From Flectonema sp. DT1601 (taxonomy: Eukaryota; Euglenozoa; Diplonemea; Diplonemida; Diplonemidae), in assembly GCA_964019425.1 (NCBI GenBank), contig OZ025791.1:403501-467500 (forward strand): DNA of 64,000 nt. Direction: 5' to 3'. A program made the translations under genes and the position numbers. Shown piece by piece: positions 30,009-42,070 of the stretch (position 1 is the stretch's first letter; the number at the start of each line of letters is the position of its first letter). The notes beneath the pieces were generated by a model. It was not told where the DNA came from and made no database searches. It saw nothing but the letters and a program-made list of their open reading frames with translations.

Positions 30009-30894
30009 AATATTTTATAAAAATATTAATTAAACCTTGTTAGAGAAATAATATAAACAAAACTACTTTAAATATCCGACGATCAAAAATAATTGAAACG
30101 GAGTAAAGAATTTTATTTAGATTACTTTGCCTGTACGACAAGCCTCACAGTATCAGATCAAGGATACCTTGATTTCACTGCATCAAACAAATTAAAAAGA
30201 ACGAAATAAAATAAAACAAAAAAGAAGTCTCCTCGCATCATCTTTTTTTTCCTTTTTTCTTTAATATTTATGGTACTCAGCGGGAGAATTCATTTTTTTT
30301 TTCTTTTTTTCGTGTACTAAGAAAAGTCTTAACTTTTTTGGTTCAAAACCGCAACTATAAAAAGAAGACAATACATTTGGGCCAGTCAGTCAGGAAAACA
30401 AAAATAATATTCAAACATGTGTACAAACTAATATTGTTGGTGAGCTGCAAATCACAATAAGGAATACATTGCGCACCTTTTTTTTTACAATCAGATGATT
30501 GCTGGTTGAAAATTGATCCAAAAAAAACGAGCAAGAAAAACAGCAATCCACCTACCTATTCCGGTTGCTGATGAAGATAAATCCAGGAACAGCTTCTGTG
30601 GTTAACGAGATATATAGTTAGCGCACAGTACCAGTTAAGTAGATGTGCAAAAGAGAAAAGCCTGAGCGAAAACTATTTTTGTAGTTTCCTATTAATTCCA
30701 CGTGTACGAAATACGAGTTATTTATCTTAATTATTTACCTATTTTTAAAAAAAAATAAAAAAACATAAAAAAAAAAAAAAATTTAAAAAAAAAAAAAAAA
30801 GAGAACTAAACTTTTTTAACACAAATAAAAATAAAGGATTAGTAGGGTTACAATAACTACGCTTTGATAAGTTACAAGCGCAGAGTTAAATATA
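30009..30894. other. Intergenic, SAM-C2 gene to 533-aa gene
   Basis: About 0.9 kb with T-rich blocks (30240-30310) and A-rich blocks near 30745-30800. It contains the 5' UTR acceptor of the 533-residue gene. No gene was seen. Confidence 0.5.
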
Positions 30895-32469
30895 TTACTC
30901 AGCGACTTCACGAATAAGAGAGGAGTCCATTCTTTGACCAGCAGGCGGTGGCCAAAACACACCTCCACTTTCTTTTGGTTTGGTAGGGGAGTAAGGAGCG
31001 AAATCTTCCTGATGGTCATCAACTTCCCATTCCCCGTCTTCAGGTTCTTCCTCTTCTTCTTCTTCCTCCGCGACAATCCTTTGCGGGCTCACTTCGTTGC
31101 TATTTTTCATTACTTCAGACAGTTTTGGAGCTGAGAATTGTTCCTTTTCACGTTTTGTTTGGAATCCATAAGACGGAGCCTTGACCATTCCTTTTTCACT
31201 TTCTGCTCGCGCCATTACTACCATTCTGAGATGGACTTTTCCGACTAACAGTCCAGAGCTATCTGAACACTCAAACCAATTATCTACCGTGTGCTTCTCT
31301 TTTAATGACAAGTAAAATAATAATGGTATTTTACAAATTCCTAATGTCTTATGTTGCATCAGTTTGTTGTGTTTTAATTTGACCAGCAGGTACTGTTTTT
31401 TTTATTTTAATTCATTCGTTATAATACCGAAGTGGTGTATTAAAGTATAAAATCATACCTGAGCGTTCTTTACTTCTGTGAAGAACTCAAATGCTTCATT
31501 CCATTTTGGGTGTTTGGTATCTTTTTGAACTTTTGTTTCCCTACACACTTCTTCCTTGTTTGGAAGAGCTAATTTAACGTATGTTGATTTTGATGAAGAC
31601 ATTAGCTCTCCGCTAACTACTTCAACAATTAGTTTGCGTGTTTCCATCTTCACACCCGTAACTTTAAAAGCCTTTCCTATTTGAGAGGGTGCTCCTCCAG
31701 GCACTCGTAATTTCAAGTGAAGTTCACCAGTTCGCTTTCCTGGTCCTAATTTTAATGGAAACCAATTATCAACAACAGTTGTGTCTGTGAAAGGCAAGAA
31801 AAACTTCATCGGAATTGCTACCAGTCCAATACGTGTCCAACTGAAACCCTTTTTGTTATTAACTGAAAACACTAAGTAGTATCCTTCATGAAGTGCTGCT
31901 GGGAATTCAAAAGACTCAAACCACGATGGTTGATCTCCTTCTTTTACACTACTTCTATGCATAGTATCGTCGATAGGTACTCCTCTGGTGTTAACAGTTT
32001 TACAGACGGACATTTTTACTTGAGGATAGAGTTTACCTTCTACTTCAAGTTTACCAGCTATTAATTCAACAATAATTCTATTACCTGAGTATTGATGACG
32101 AGGTCTTGTTCTAACGGATACCTTTGGAGATGATGGAGTGTAGGTATTTGATCTTCTTCTCGTGTTGGGTTTCTCACTTTCAATATTTAATGATAAACCT
32201 CTATCCTCTGGTGTCATATGTGGTGATTTTGATTCTTCAGTAACACCATGAGTAGCAGTGTCTAGAAGTCGTAATATTTTCTTTCGATGTCCCATTTTCT
32301 CAACTCCTAAATGTAGTAAGTCAGAGTCGCTTAGTCTCATCACGTCTTCGACATCTTCGAATCCGTTCGCTTCAAACATATCAATATATTCACCAAATCC
32401 ATTTAACGATAAGAAGTCCGCAACCGTTTGAGATATACATGATGGATCAGAGTGTTGCGGTGACGACAT
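30895..32469 (-). CDS. SAM domain plus two C2 domains protein (two exons)
   Basis: The exons are 32469-31459 and 31392-30895 (minus strand), joined in phase 0 to give 502 residues. A SAM domain spans about 14-70 (FLSLNGFGEYIDMFEANGFE, then LGVEKMGHRKKILRLLD). C2A runs from about 131 (IIVELIAGKLEVEGKLYPQV) and C2B from about 281 (RKLIVEVVSGEL...YVKLALPNKEEVC). The intron falls inside C2B; the second exon supplies the missing strands (YLLVKLKH... and VGKVHLRMVVMA). The C-terminus has a Glu-run acidic linker and a conserved-looking GGVFWPPPAGQRMDSSLIRE end. The C2 calcium aspartates appear poorly kept, so membrane or protein binding without calcium is possible. A trafficking or signalling adaptor role is inferred. 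The acceptor CTATTTTGTCAG (32482-32484) is 12 nt upstream. Confidence 0.75.
31393..31458 (-). other. Spliceosomal intron in SAM-C2 gene (66 nt)
   Basis: The donor is CTCAG|GTATGA and the acceptor AAAAAAACAG|TACCTG. Removing it joins the exons in phase 0 and completes the second C2 domain, where the unspliced frame stops two codons into the intron. Confidence 0.85.
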
Positions 32470-32800
32470 CTTTTGAGCAACCTGACAAAATAGATAATAA
32501 ATTCAAAAATGTAGTTAAATTTGTGATAGAAAGAGTCACAAGTCACATCATTTTGTTTATCGTGTATCCGAATGAATGTAGAAATATATTTAATTTTTTA
32601 AACAATATATCATTATGTTTGCCGGTGAGACAGGCAGAGAACGAGTCAAACACTCGTCACACAACACAACACGATTAGGTAACAAATGCACAGTTATCGT
32701 TGGTTTATTCAAAAGGGTTGTTTTTTCTTAATTATTTTTTTCACGAGTTTTTTTTTCTTCTTTTTTCCCTTAAACTTATGTCAAAGTATTTTCCAACACA

Positions 32801-32841
<41 letters not shown>

Positions 32842-33467
32842 AAACCTCACTCGGATAGTATAGCATTTGAAGAAAAAAAAAACAGAAAAGGTGCCATTAT
32901 AAAATAAGTAACGAACACCGACCTGCGCACGCGATCCCCAATAGGATTTTATAAAGTATTAAAAACTCAGCGTATTAACAACCATTGCCTTTCGTTATTT
33001 TTTTTTAATCTTTTTTTTTTTTTTTTTTTTTTTTCCCCTTTCTCTTTCGTTTTCCTCGGTTTGAAAAATACCAACAAAAAAAAAAAAAAAAAGCAAATGC
33101 AGAACTTGAGAAGTAAAAAAAAAAAAAACAAAGAATTCGGTGTCCCGCGAAAGTACTAAGCCTACTGCTGGCCCATATTTCTTCCGAAGCCACAAAATTT
33201 AACAAATTAAGACCAAAAAAAAAAAAAAGCAACGAGTTAGAAGGAATAGTGGAGCTAAGAATCATCCACGAAACACTTTAGCTGAGTCCCGGGATCAGAG
33301 CACTCAGTCCAATGAAATTAAAGAACAGACGAATGCAACAAATTTTCTCAAGATAAAAACACTGCCAACTGCGAGAAACACTAATAGAGATCAATTCGAA
33401 TCAGTTGGCCCAAAAGAGGACAATATAATTATTGAGCGAAACGGTTTCCATGTGACCGCAATATAAA
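32470..33467. other. Intergenic, RME-8 to SAM-C2
   Basis: About 1 kb with extreme homopolymers, including 36 consecutive A (32802-32837) and T/A runs at 33000-33130. It contains the acceptor for the SAM-C2 gene. Long Lys/Phe frames here are artefacts of the homopolymers. Confidence 0.6.
32802..32837. repeat. 36-nt poly(A) run
   Basis: This is the longest homopolymer in the window (poly-T on the transcribed strand). Its true length is uncertain in any assembly. Confidence 0.9.
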
Positions 33468-36400
33468 TTACAAAGGAGGTGGTAAGTTGTGCTTCTTTGG
33501 CTTTGGTGCAGGCGCATCTTGCTTTGGTTCCTCCGGCTCCGGTGCAGGGGCAGGGTCTGCCGGTTTTTCAGGCTCTGGCACTGGTTCAGGAGTGGCCTCA
33601 GGCTCCGGCTCAGGTGCAACTTCTGTTTTTGACTCCGGCTCTGGCTCTGGTTCAGGAGTGGCCTCAGGCTCCGGCTCAGGCGCAACTTCTGCTTTTGGCT
33701 CCGGCTCTGGCTCAGGAGTTGCCTCAGGTTCAGGTTCAGGCTCAGGAGCAACCTCTTTTTCCGGCTCTGGCTCCGGTTCAGGAGTGGCTTCAGGCTCAGA
33801 AGCAACTTCCCCTCTTGCTTCTGGCTCTGGTTCAGGAACAGACTCTGGCTCCTTCCTTTTCGGTTCTGGCTCAGGTGTTGGTGCATCTTCGGTCTTCTCT
33901 GACACTGGCTCAGGCTTCGGCTCCTCTTTCTCCGATTCGGGAGCTGCTGCGGGTGTCTTCTCCTCCGGTTTAGGCTCAACTTCCTGATGCTTCTCTTCCG
34001 GCTGACTTACTGCTTCTTGCTTTGATTCCTCCTTTGGCTTCTCTTTTGGCTCCTCTTGCTCCTTCTTTACCTCCTCCTTTGATTCCTCTTTCGGTTTTTC
34101 CTGTTCAGGTTCTTCCTTTTTCGGCTCTGCCTTCGCCGTTACTGGAGGAGGTCCACTTGCGACCACCACTTCCTTCTTTGCAGACGCAACAGGTGGAGGT
34201 CCCGTACTCATTGCAGCAGCAGCAGCAGTAGCCTTATCTTTAATTGGAGGTGGAGCACTGCTGTGAGCAGCTGACGCGTTGTTGCTACTTGGACCAGATG
34301 TGAGTGACAGCATTGCACCTGTTGAATCAGAACCAGGACCAGTGAGGTAGCCAGCAAAGGTTTGTTTCGTGAGGAACAGATCGTGATTTTGAGACTGGTA
34401 GCTTTCCCATCTTGGGTTAGTGTTAAGCTGTTCCCTAACAATTTGACAGTTTGGAGAACTGCCATTACTCATTGCCTTCAATGCTTTCACTGTGACTGCG
34501 CGAACCGCACTTGACGCCTGACTTTCTAACAGCGACATCAAGTATTCGACGAGGTCGCAATCTAGAGCTCTGTTTTGGTGTATTTTTGTGTTTCTGATTT
34601 CATAATAATTTAGTAGCACACAACACATGGGCAAACAGGAGACTGAGTATTATAAAATATAACAACAAGACATACTTCTTAACAATACATCCATGCTCAC
34701 AGTTGTTACTCTTCATCATCCTCTCGATTGTTTCAATTGCCTGTCCTTTCATCTCATCTGTTGTGTTGCTGTCTTTGATGAACTTCAAGAAAGGTCTCAC
34801 GCAGTCCGTCTGTCCCATTGTCTCAACAACCTGATTGTTTGGTGTTATTGTTTGTGCCAATTACTGAAATAAGTAAATTTAAGATGAGTTTATTCATACC
34901 GTTCTGCACAATGCCAGCTGGTGAAGAATCTGAACAGACGCATGTGAAACAACAGGTCTAGCCTGACCAATACTGAAGAATACCTTTGGAAGGTGACCAA
35001 GTTGTGGTACCTGATCAGCAAGAACTGGCTGAGCGTTCAAAAGGCATACGAGAGATCTCGAAAGCAGATCGATAATCTCTTCAGGAATTGGATTCTCAAC
35101 ACTCTTGACTAAGTACTCTTCAAACAACGAAGTCATAAATTTTCTCGGGTTTCTCAATGACCATCCTGGTTGCTTGACGTACAATCCAAGGTACACTCCT
35201 CCGATCTCATACTCGTCGACACCCTTTTCTTTACCAACGTTGTCTGGTAGTCTCCAGTTCAATTGTGGGTTTTCAGTCAAACCAGCGATAACGCTTTCAC
35301 GTAACTCACTGCACACGCCAATGCTTCGATCTCTCATGTCGTTGGTCCAGATCAATTCGGGGTTTTCAGTTGTAGAATCGAACTGTTGTTATTGTTGTTT
35401 TTTAATTTATATATGTAATCACTTATTCAATCCAAGACAGGTATAAATAAATAAAATAAAATCATTCCATACCATCATAGCAACTGTAGCAGCATTCTCT
35501 TTCATCGTTTCAATGAAGACTGCTGGGATGATTTTACCAGCCCGCAGTGATACCTTAGGACCATGTAATTTATCTGTTACTAACTTACCAAGGAATTGAC
35601 AAGCAGCCTCACGAATATCTGGCATGCGAGTAGTACAGAATTCATACAGAGCGAGTACGTAGCCGCCCTTTTCTAACATTTCCGAGACACACTTTGTAGT
35701 TGAAGCGAGAGCTAGCAGGATGTTCAACAGCGAAACTACTGTAGAACGGTGGCGAGCCATGCAGATTAGCACCGGGGCGAGGACATTCTCTTCAGCAACA
35801 CGAAGGACACAGTCGTGGTTTTGAGTGCAAAGTAAAAGTGCCTCAGCAGTCATTAGAGCGAGTTCTTCAGTTCCAAAGTCAAACAGAGAGAATATCATCT
35901 TCAAGTGTGGGAAACAAGCCTCAACTACATTAGGAGAAGCAGAAATAATATTTCTAATTGCTTCCATACAACTAGTGATGTTTGACATTCTATCACTTGG
36001 TTCTCGTTCAGTTGCTAACGGAACTTGTGTTTCGATGAATCTCAAACACGCTCCTACAACAGCTGCTGGTTCTGTTAAAGCAAAGTGTGGCTGTTCATTA
36101 TAGAGTCTAATAAATACTCCTCCAACAAATAACTCCTTTTGATGTGCAGAATATTCAAATGAGGCGTCGACTTCTTCTCCCTTCAGTGCAGCCTCTTGCA
36201 TCTTTTCTAAGAATTCAACCAGTTCCATACGAGTACCGTTATTCCAGAGCATGTAAGGGGTTTCTGAATTTCCGTTTAACAGCTTCAAGACTGTTGGTTC
36301 TCCTTCAGCAAGTTCACCGCGGCATTCAACACGAAGTTTATTTACAACATATGGTGTCAATACCATTGCTAATGTTTGAGTCAGTCCTGCATGTGGTTTA

Positions 36401-39400
36401 GTCTCAGGCATGAAACCACAAAGTCTGCATATCGTAAAGGTTGCTGCCTTGGCTTGGATGTTGTGCAACTCTTGTAAATTAGTTTCCGCTGACTTCTCAA
36501 CGCCTCCTTCATCCAAAGTGAAATCGTATCCAAATATAAAAGTAAGCAAATGCCACAAGACACCATACTTGTAAAGCAACTCTTGTAATTCCTCACCAGC
36601 AGCGAAGGCAGAACTGCACACAATTGATGCCTTGGCTAACTTTGGTGCGTTAGTGCAGGTGATGCCCTTGCAGACTAGTTCTACAATTCGAGGCATGGTT
36701 TGCATCTTTTCGCGACACATTTCAAAGTTTGCAGCAACTGAGAATGTTTCGATGACTCGCATTGAAACCAAAACAGGGAGCTCGTTGTCTTCAGATTTCT
36801 GAGAAACGACGTCGGCGCATCGCTCCAACGCCTGACGGAGAAGTTCAATACCACCCTCGCGAAGTAATTCCTCAGCGTTTAATGGAGAAGCGTTTACTGT
36901 GTGAAGACAAAGTTCAGCAGCACTAGGCAGAAGTGGTGTTTCCAATGCAAACAGTTGTGGATCATTTGCTTCTTGTTCAACATGGTTAAGGAGCATTGGG
37001 TAACCAGCATACTTGTAAGGTGATAATACATCCTTAAAGCGTCTGTATAGAATACTCTGAGTCCTAATAAGAAGATCAATCCTACGAGGGTCTGGAGTGT
37101 CCATTGGATGATTTGGGTTTGAAAGGAATTCATAAGCCTTGAGGATTGCTTCGAAACGCTCTCTACCATCTGGGTTCTTGTCAGGGTGAAACTTAGCAGC
37201 TAATAGAAAGTATGTCTTCTTTAGTTTCGCTTGTGGGTATTCAACCTCCGGATCGAGTTCCAACTCTTCAAGAGCTTCCTTCTTATTTAAACCAATTGGT
37301 TGACCTTGTTTCTCGAGTTCCATCTTCCATGCAGACAACGTGTCTCTTAGAAGTTCAACTTGTTGTTTAATTGGCCATTCAGGGAATCGTTCGGTGTCAC
37401 ATAAATGTTTTAAGTAATAAATGTTGCAGAACAATTCATTTTCAAGTTGCTTGAATGCAATTGGAGGTATTGGACAATAAGTATATATCGCTCTAGTGTT
37501 GGAACAGAGTTTTGGAGTGAATTCCATTAAGTGAAGAGCAATCTGTTGAACCAGATGCTGACGCATTTCATTACCCCAGATTGCTTCAGGGTTATCAAAC
37601 TCACCCAGAAACACTTCCGCAAACTTATCAGTTCCGTAGTTCGCTAAGAAGCAAACCATCGCTTTTGGTAGCATCGGTGAGAGTACTGAATTTCCTTCTT
37701 CAGATTTGAATGCTTGTTTATCATGAGTGTGTGTAAATAATTTACAGATTGGTCTTATATCAGATCCCATATACATCAAAGCGAAGTAGTACACTCCAGT
37801 CAAGTATAATCTAACAACTGATGGATTGTCTTTCATAAGTTCACAAAGAAGAACAGCTGTACGAGATACTAATCCAGGGTCTAATGTTAGTAATATTTGA
37901 ACAACGTGTGGTAGGACTGTTGGCTCTGCTAACATTCGTTTAATACGAGGAACAGGTCTGATAAGAACATCGTCTTCATTTCTAGTTGGATAGAAAGCAC
38001 ACATTCTTATTAACATATCCAAAACGAGACACGATAATTCAGTTGGGTTTAAACAACCAGGTTCTGGGTACACGAGTGTCCATCTTAGTTGTGGAACTTG
38101 TTGTAACTGATGCCAAGCATCGAGACCTTGAGCCCAGATTCTAGTGGTTTGATCGATTGCTTTGCTTTCATACATTTCCTTTACAGTTTCTAATGAAACT
38201 GGTCCTTGTTGTTCTCCATTCTCATCTTGCCAATACCATTCTGGTTCACTGCCGAGTTGTTCTGTTGGATTCATTTCAATTACATTGCTCTGAGTTCGTA
38301 ACTGTGCTCTATCATGATGTAAGTGAGCTAATGTAAGTAAATCAATTAAGATAGGAACACCGTGACAGTCTATGAATAGTTTTACATTTCCTTTTACTCT
38401 CAAAAGGTTACTTAAGAATTGAAGTAGACGATCCCTTTCCAATTTATCAGTTGAATTCTTAAGCATGTTAACCATAAATGAAAGGTCGTTAAAAACTCCA
38501 ATTTCTGACGCAAATGTTTCGTAGAGTCTGGCCATCCCATGCATGCACTGTGCCTTTAGAGAACCGTCTGATACTAATAGGAATCTGTGGTAGAGATCAT
38601 AAAAGAACTCTTTTGGATTGTGAATCTCAGGATTTGGATCTTCTAATAACAATTTTAAAAAGTGATTTCCAATTTGTATTTCATCTTTGAGGCATTCATA
38701 TAACACTTCAAACTCAACATGGTTCCATGCAACTTCATGACCTCTTCTGGTGTCTGTTCCCTGACTTAGAAGAGACAGTTCTCTTTCAATACACTCACGT
38801 AGTTCTTCACGAGTGTGATGGTTCCAAATAACATCAGGTCGTAAGTGATCCTTGTTAATTATTTCAAAGAATAATTCCCAATTTAAACACACTTGAACCA
38901 GCTCTTTTGGTTTTCTCAGTGTAACTGGAGGCTGATCTGGTGACTGAGGAGCAGGTGTTGGAATTCCCATTTTAATCCTCCAGTGGTAGGCTGCCATTCC
39001 TGCTTCTTTAAGTTTTTTCTTCTTATCAGAATTAGCAGACATGTCTTTACCAGAGATGGTACTCTTTTGCTGTAAGAACGATAACAGAGCGACAGGAACC
39101 ATTCTCTTTAATAGTTCTTGTGCTTCTGGGCAGTCAATAGTCCAAAGACCAATTAACTGAACAGCGAGCTCTCTAATGTCTGGATTCTTTGACCAAATAG
39201 CATTATAGAACTGTCTAAGAAGGGTACCTTCAGATAGTGCATATCTTTGTAAACGTTTTGCTTGAGAATCACACTCTTGAATAATAGTCTTCATAAGCAT
39301 TCCCGATGCTATACCCAGAGCCATACACGGATGTAAAAACAATCGAAACATTGCTGGACCAGCACCCTCAGCCAGTGATCCCAGCAGCTTAGTAAACTGT

Positions 39401-41133
39401 TGAGGATTTGTTGTGTCAGAGTACGGAGGGCACAATGAAAATACAAAAAAGTCGAGCAAAGCAGACACAACTAAAGCACCAGTATTAGCTAACGCATGTT
39501 GCTTTAAGAGAGCTACTAGATTGTTGAGAAAATTTGGAGAATCGAGAAGCTGAAGTCGATTACTAACTTCTTGATTGATGTTATACTTATCATGCATTGG
39601 GTATAGGAGTGCAGCTAAGAAATCAATGGCAGCATGTGATACGGCATCGTGTTTCATTTTAAAGACTGCGACAATACCTCTTCCAATAGTTCTAACAAAT
39701 CCTGGTATTCTTGTGAAAGCTTCAAATCCAGTCTTTGATGCTGCAAGTCTTCTCAATGCATAATACTGATCAGCAGCCTCATCTGGAGTAGGAGAAGCCT
39801 CCGCGTGAACCAACAGAGCTGTGATGGCAGTAGCAATCATCCTTTCTTTATTCTCAGCGAATAGTGCGTCTTTAGTTTCAGTGAATAGCAATCCACTGTA
39901 CTCAACGTTGTTATTGAAATATCTAACAAGCTGAGGGTACGTCAGAATGTCTTTCTCTGTCTTTACATCATAGTCACCCATTACTTTTAATAGAGTACTT
40001 TCTATTGCTTCTGGAACTGGTTTTCGGATTGGACCTGTACGTTGACCTCTGTCAGTACGAGACATCTTTATACAGCAGTGAAGATTTCCTGCACGTCGAA
40101 CAGCATCGAGTAGAGAAGCGAGAAGTGAGTCTCTGTCAGTTGATGTGTACTCTTTGTGACAATTATCTTTGAATTCGACAACAAACTTTTGAGTGTCTTC
40201 TTCACATCTAATAAGTGCGAACACATCAACAAGTCTTCTAACAGTGACAACATTATAAGTTGAAGGATCACGTTCAACAGCATACGAATCACAGATGCAG
40301 TAGTTTCTTCTAATCGGAACCTCATGACGACTTGTTCTCTTGGCCACACTAAACTCTGAGACAGACATCAGCGAGTCCGGAGTCACATCCAAACCCAGAC
40401 GTTTAGATTCGAATTCCTGCATTGTTATCGTACCTCCCGTCTTGATTGCAGTGTGACCGATATACTTTTTAGACATTTCAATAATTTTTTTAGTCAAGTC
40501 ATCACCTCTATCACATTGGTACATATGTAGTCTTTCATTATCACTGTACTTTATAAAGATACCACCAGGTGTGTCTTCAACTCTTCCAATCTCACGAATC
40601 ATCCAATACTCGTAGCATCCAAATACCTTTGAGACAGTTGTTGGGTCTACTTGTTGGACCCCATGTGCAGCAAGACAAAGATGAGCTGGTGACCAATCTT
40701 CATTCCAATGAAACTTCTTACAGCTGTAGACCTGTCCAGTTGTGTTATCGCGAGAAAACTTCTTTCGTTGCTTCTGTAGTTCAGTTAATATCTCAGCTCT
40801 ATCAGGTGAGCTGAATGTCATCGTTTCTGAACCAGACTTCTTAGAAACTGTTATCGTCCATTCAGTTGCTGAACTCTTTGGAAGAGCATCAAACAGACCG
40901 CTTCCGTACTTCCATTCGTTCGTCAGCTTAAAGAGAGCTGACGGATCGATTGTCGCTACTGTGTTCTTACCAACACAAAATATTCTCTTTAGCTTTCCTC
41001 TCCAGCTGTGAATTTTAATCACCATGAATCTGCAAAAGAACTCGTGAGCCAGACTCAGCTTCTCCTCTTCGGTCTTATTCTTCTCCTTTCCCGTCGACAT
41101 GAAGGAGCTGATGCTCAGCGAAGGGCCCGACAT
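33468..41133 (-). CDS. RME-8: RME-8 / DNAJC13 endosomal J-domain protein (four exons)
   Basis: The exons are 41133-35473, 35382-34900, 34830-34676 and 34569-33468 (minus strand), giving 2466 residues. The N-terminus carries PH-like repeats. Four IWN-type repeats are visible: [13 protein letters not shown] (about 765), [13 protein letters not shown] (about 1180), [13 protein letters not shown] (about 1630) and [13 protein letters not shown] (about 1895). A GYF_2-type domain spans about 963-1020 ([14 protein letters not shown]) and the J domain about 1285-1345, with the HPD motif in [12 protein letters not shown]. The conserved AGYLTGPG lies near the end of the armadillo-like part. RME-8 recruits Hsc70 to early endosomes to control clathrin, retromer and SNX dynamics. 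Unusual here is an extra C-terminal tail (about 2240-2455) of Glu-Pro/Ala-Thr repeats. Acceptors at 41152-41154 and 41161-41163 precede the ATG by 18 and 27 nt. Confidence 0.92.
33490..33990 (-). repeat. Glu-Pro-rich coding repeat in RME-8 tail
   Basis: Degenerate repeats of (EP)n with EATPEP and EVAPEP units run for about 160 codons. The other strand reads Gly/Ser repeats, producing long shadow frames. Confidence 0.85.
34570..34675 (-). other. RME-8 intron 3 (106 nt)
   Basis: The donor is TTAAGAA|GTATGT and the acceptor CCAAAACAG|AGCTCT, phase 2, giving [14 protein letters not shown], which matches the family. It contains a TACTAA-like branch-point candidate. Confidence 0.8.
34831..34899 (-). 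other. RME-8 intron 2 (69 nt)
   Basis: The donor is AGAACG|GTATGA and the acceptor AACAATCAG|GTTGTT, phase 0, giving [14 protein letters not shown] nearer acceptor, TTATTTCAG (ending at 34864, for a 36-nt intron), would put TAA in frame at once, so the distal AG is chosen. Confidence 0.75.
35383..35472 (-). other. RME-8 intron 1 (90 nt)
   Basis: The donor is ATGATG|GTATGG and the acceptor ACAACAG|TTCGAT, phase 0. Splicing restores the family-conserved [15 protein letters not shown] segment. Confidence 0.9.
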
Positions 41134-41399
41134 GGTAGTGCCTTTCCTTCCCTGAAAAACCTGAGTGGGGAAAATAAATATTTCACTAAAACATTATTTT
41201 TGACACAAAAAAACTAACAAAAAAGAGTTACTGACTGACAAATGACAGCTTTGCAAGTATAGCTGACTAAGAATAATTGACTAGCGCGCACGATGCTAAC
41301 CATCCACTTCTTTAGAGACCCGTTATTACCAGAGATAATAACAATTGTCTCGGTGTTTAGTTGTTGTTGATAGCCTCCGCTGATTGGAGAACAGAGTAC

Positions 41400-41759
41400 C
41401 TATTGTGGTGAATCATCATCGCCATTTTGTACGATGCCTTCTAATAATTTAATTAAGGTCTTCTGTCCCTGAGTTGTTCTCGGTGTTGGTACGTTAAATC
41501 CTCCCTCACCTAATAAACTCAATTCCAAATTAATTAATAGCGGCTTGAACATTCCCAATCTTTGAATAGCTTTCGCAAATAAAAAGAAATCTTTATCGCG
41601 ATGAATATCTACGAGTCCCATAAATTCGTTGCTTTCCATTGAAAATGGAGAATCATGTGCAACTTTGTTTATTGCTTCTTCGTGTTCACGTCCCCAGGGT
41701 GGACAGAGCGGTATTAATAATAAGGTTCTCTCAGTCCTGTCATTCCGTGATTCCGTCAT
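41400..41759 (-). CDS. Small conserved-looking hypothetical protein (119 aa)
   Basis: This is a well-mixed 119-residue protein without recognised motifs. It has TLLLIPLCPPWGREHEEAIN near the start, a likely helix DKDFFLFAKAIQRLGMFKPL and the end RTTQGQKTLIKLLEGIVQNG. There is no signal peptide or membrane segment. Support that it is real: it lies in the common orientation, has an acceptor-like TTATGCCAG (41780-41782) 20 nt upstream of the ATG, and has balanced composition despite AT-rich flanks. The function is unknown. It lies 266 bp upstream of base 41134 on the plus axis, that is just after GrpB and before RME-8 in transcription order. Confidence 0.55.
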   Translation of the reverse strand: MTESRNDRTERTLLLIPLCPPWGREHEEAINKVAHDSPFSMESNEFMGLVDIHRDKDFFLFAKAIQRLGMFKPLLINLELSLLGEGGFNVPTPRTTQGQKTLIKLLEGIVQNGDDDSPQ

Positions 41760-42070
41760 GTTAATATGTTACCCACCACCTGGCATAAAACATGAAAATA
41801 TATTACCATGCATTCATAAGAGTAATGACACATATAAGAAATATAAAAGTTTACTTTTTTATGGTTATGACTGCAAACTACCATGAATAGAAGCAGTGTC
41901 TCGGAAATAATTATTTAAAGAACAATATCACTAAATGACTTTTCAGAAGAATCCGACAGTGTAGCATCCCTTTTATCTCAGTGATTATCATTAGGGGTAA
42001 CGCCTTTTTCATAAACTACTGCGATTTGGGTCACTTTACACTTGCATTAGTAATAACTTGTGTAAAATGG
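41760..42070. other. Intergenic, GrpB-like to 119-aa gene
   Basis: A 311-bp AT-rich stretch that carries the acceptor for the 119-residue gene. Nothing else was seen. Confidence 0.5.

Noticed and set aside
33479-33987. Plus-strand Gly/Ser-rich and Pro/Val-rich frames of about 165 codons
   Set aside because: They are the reverse complement of the Glu-Pro repeat of RME-8.
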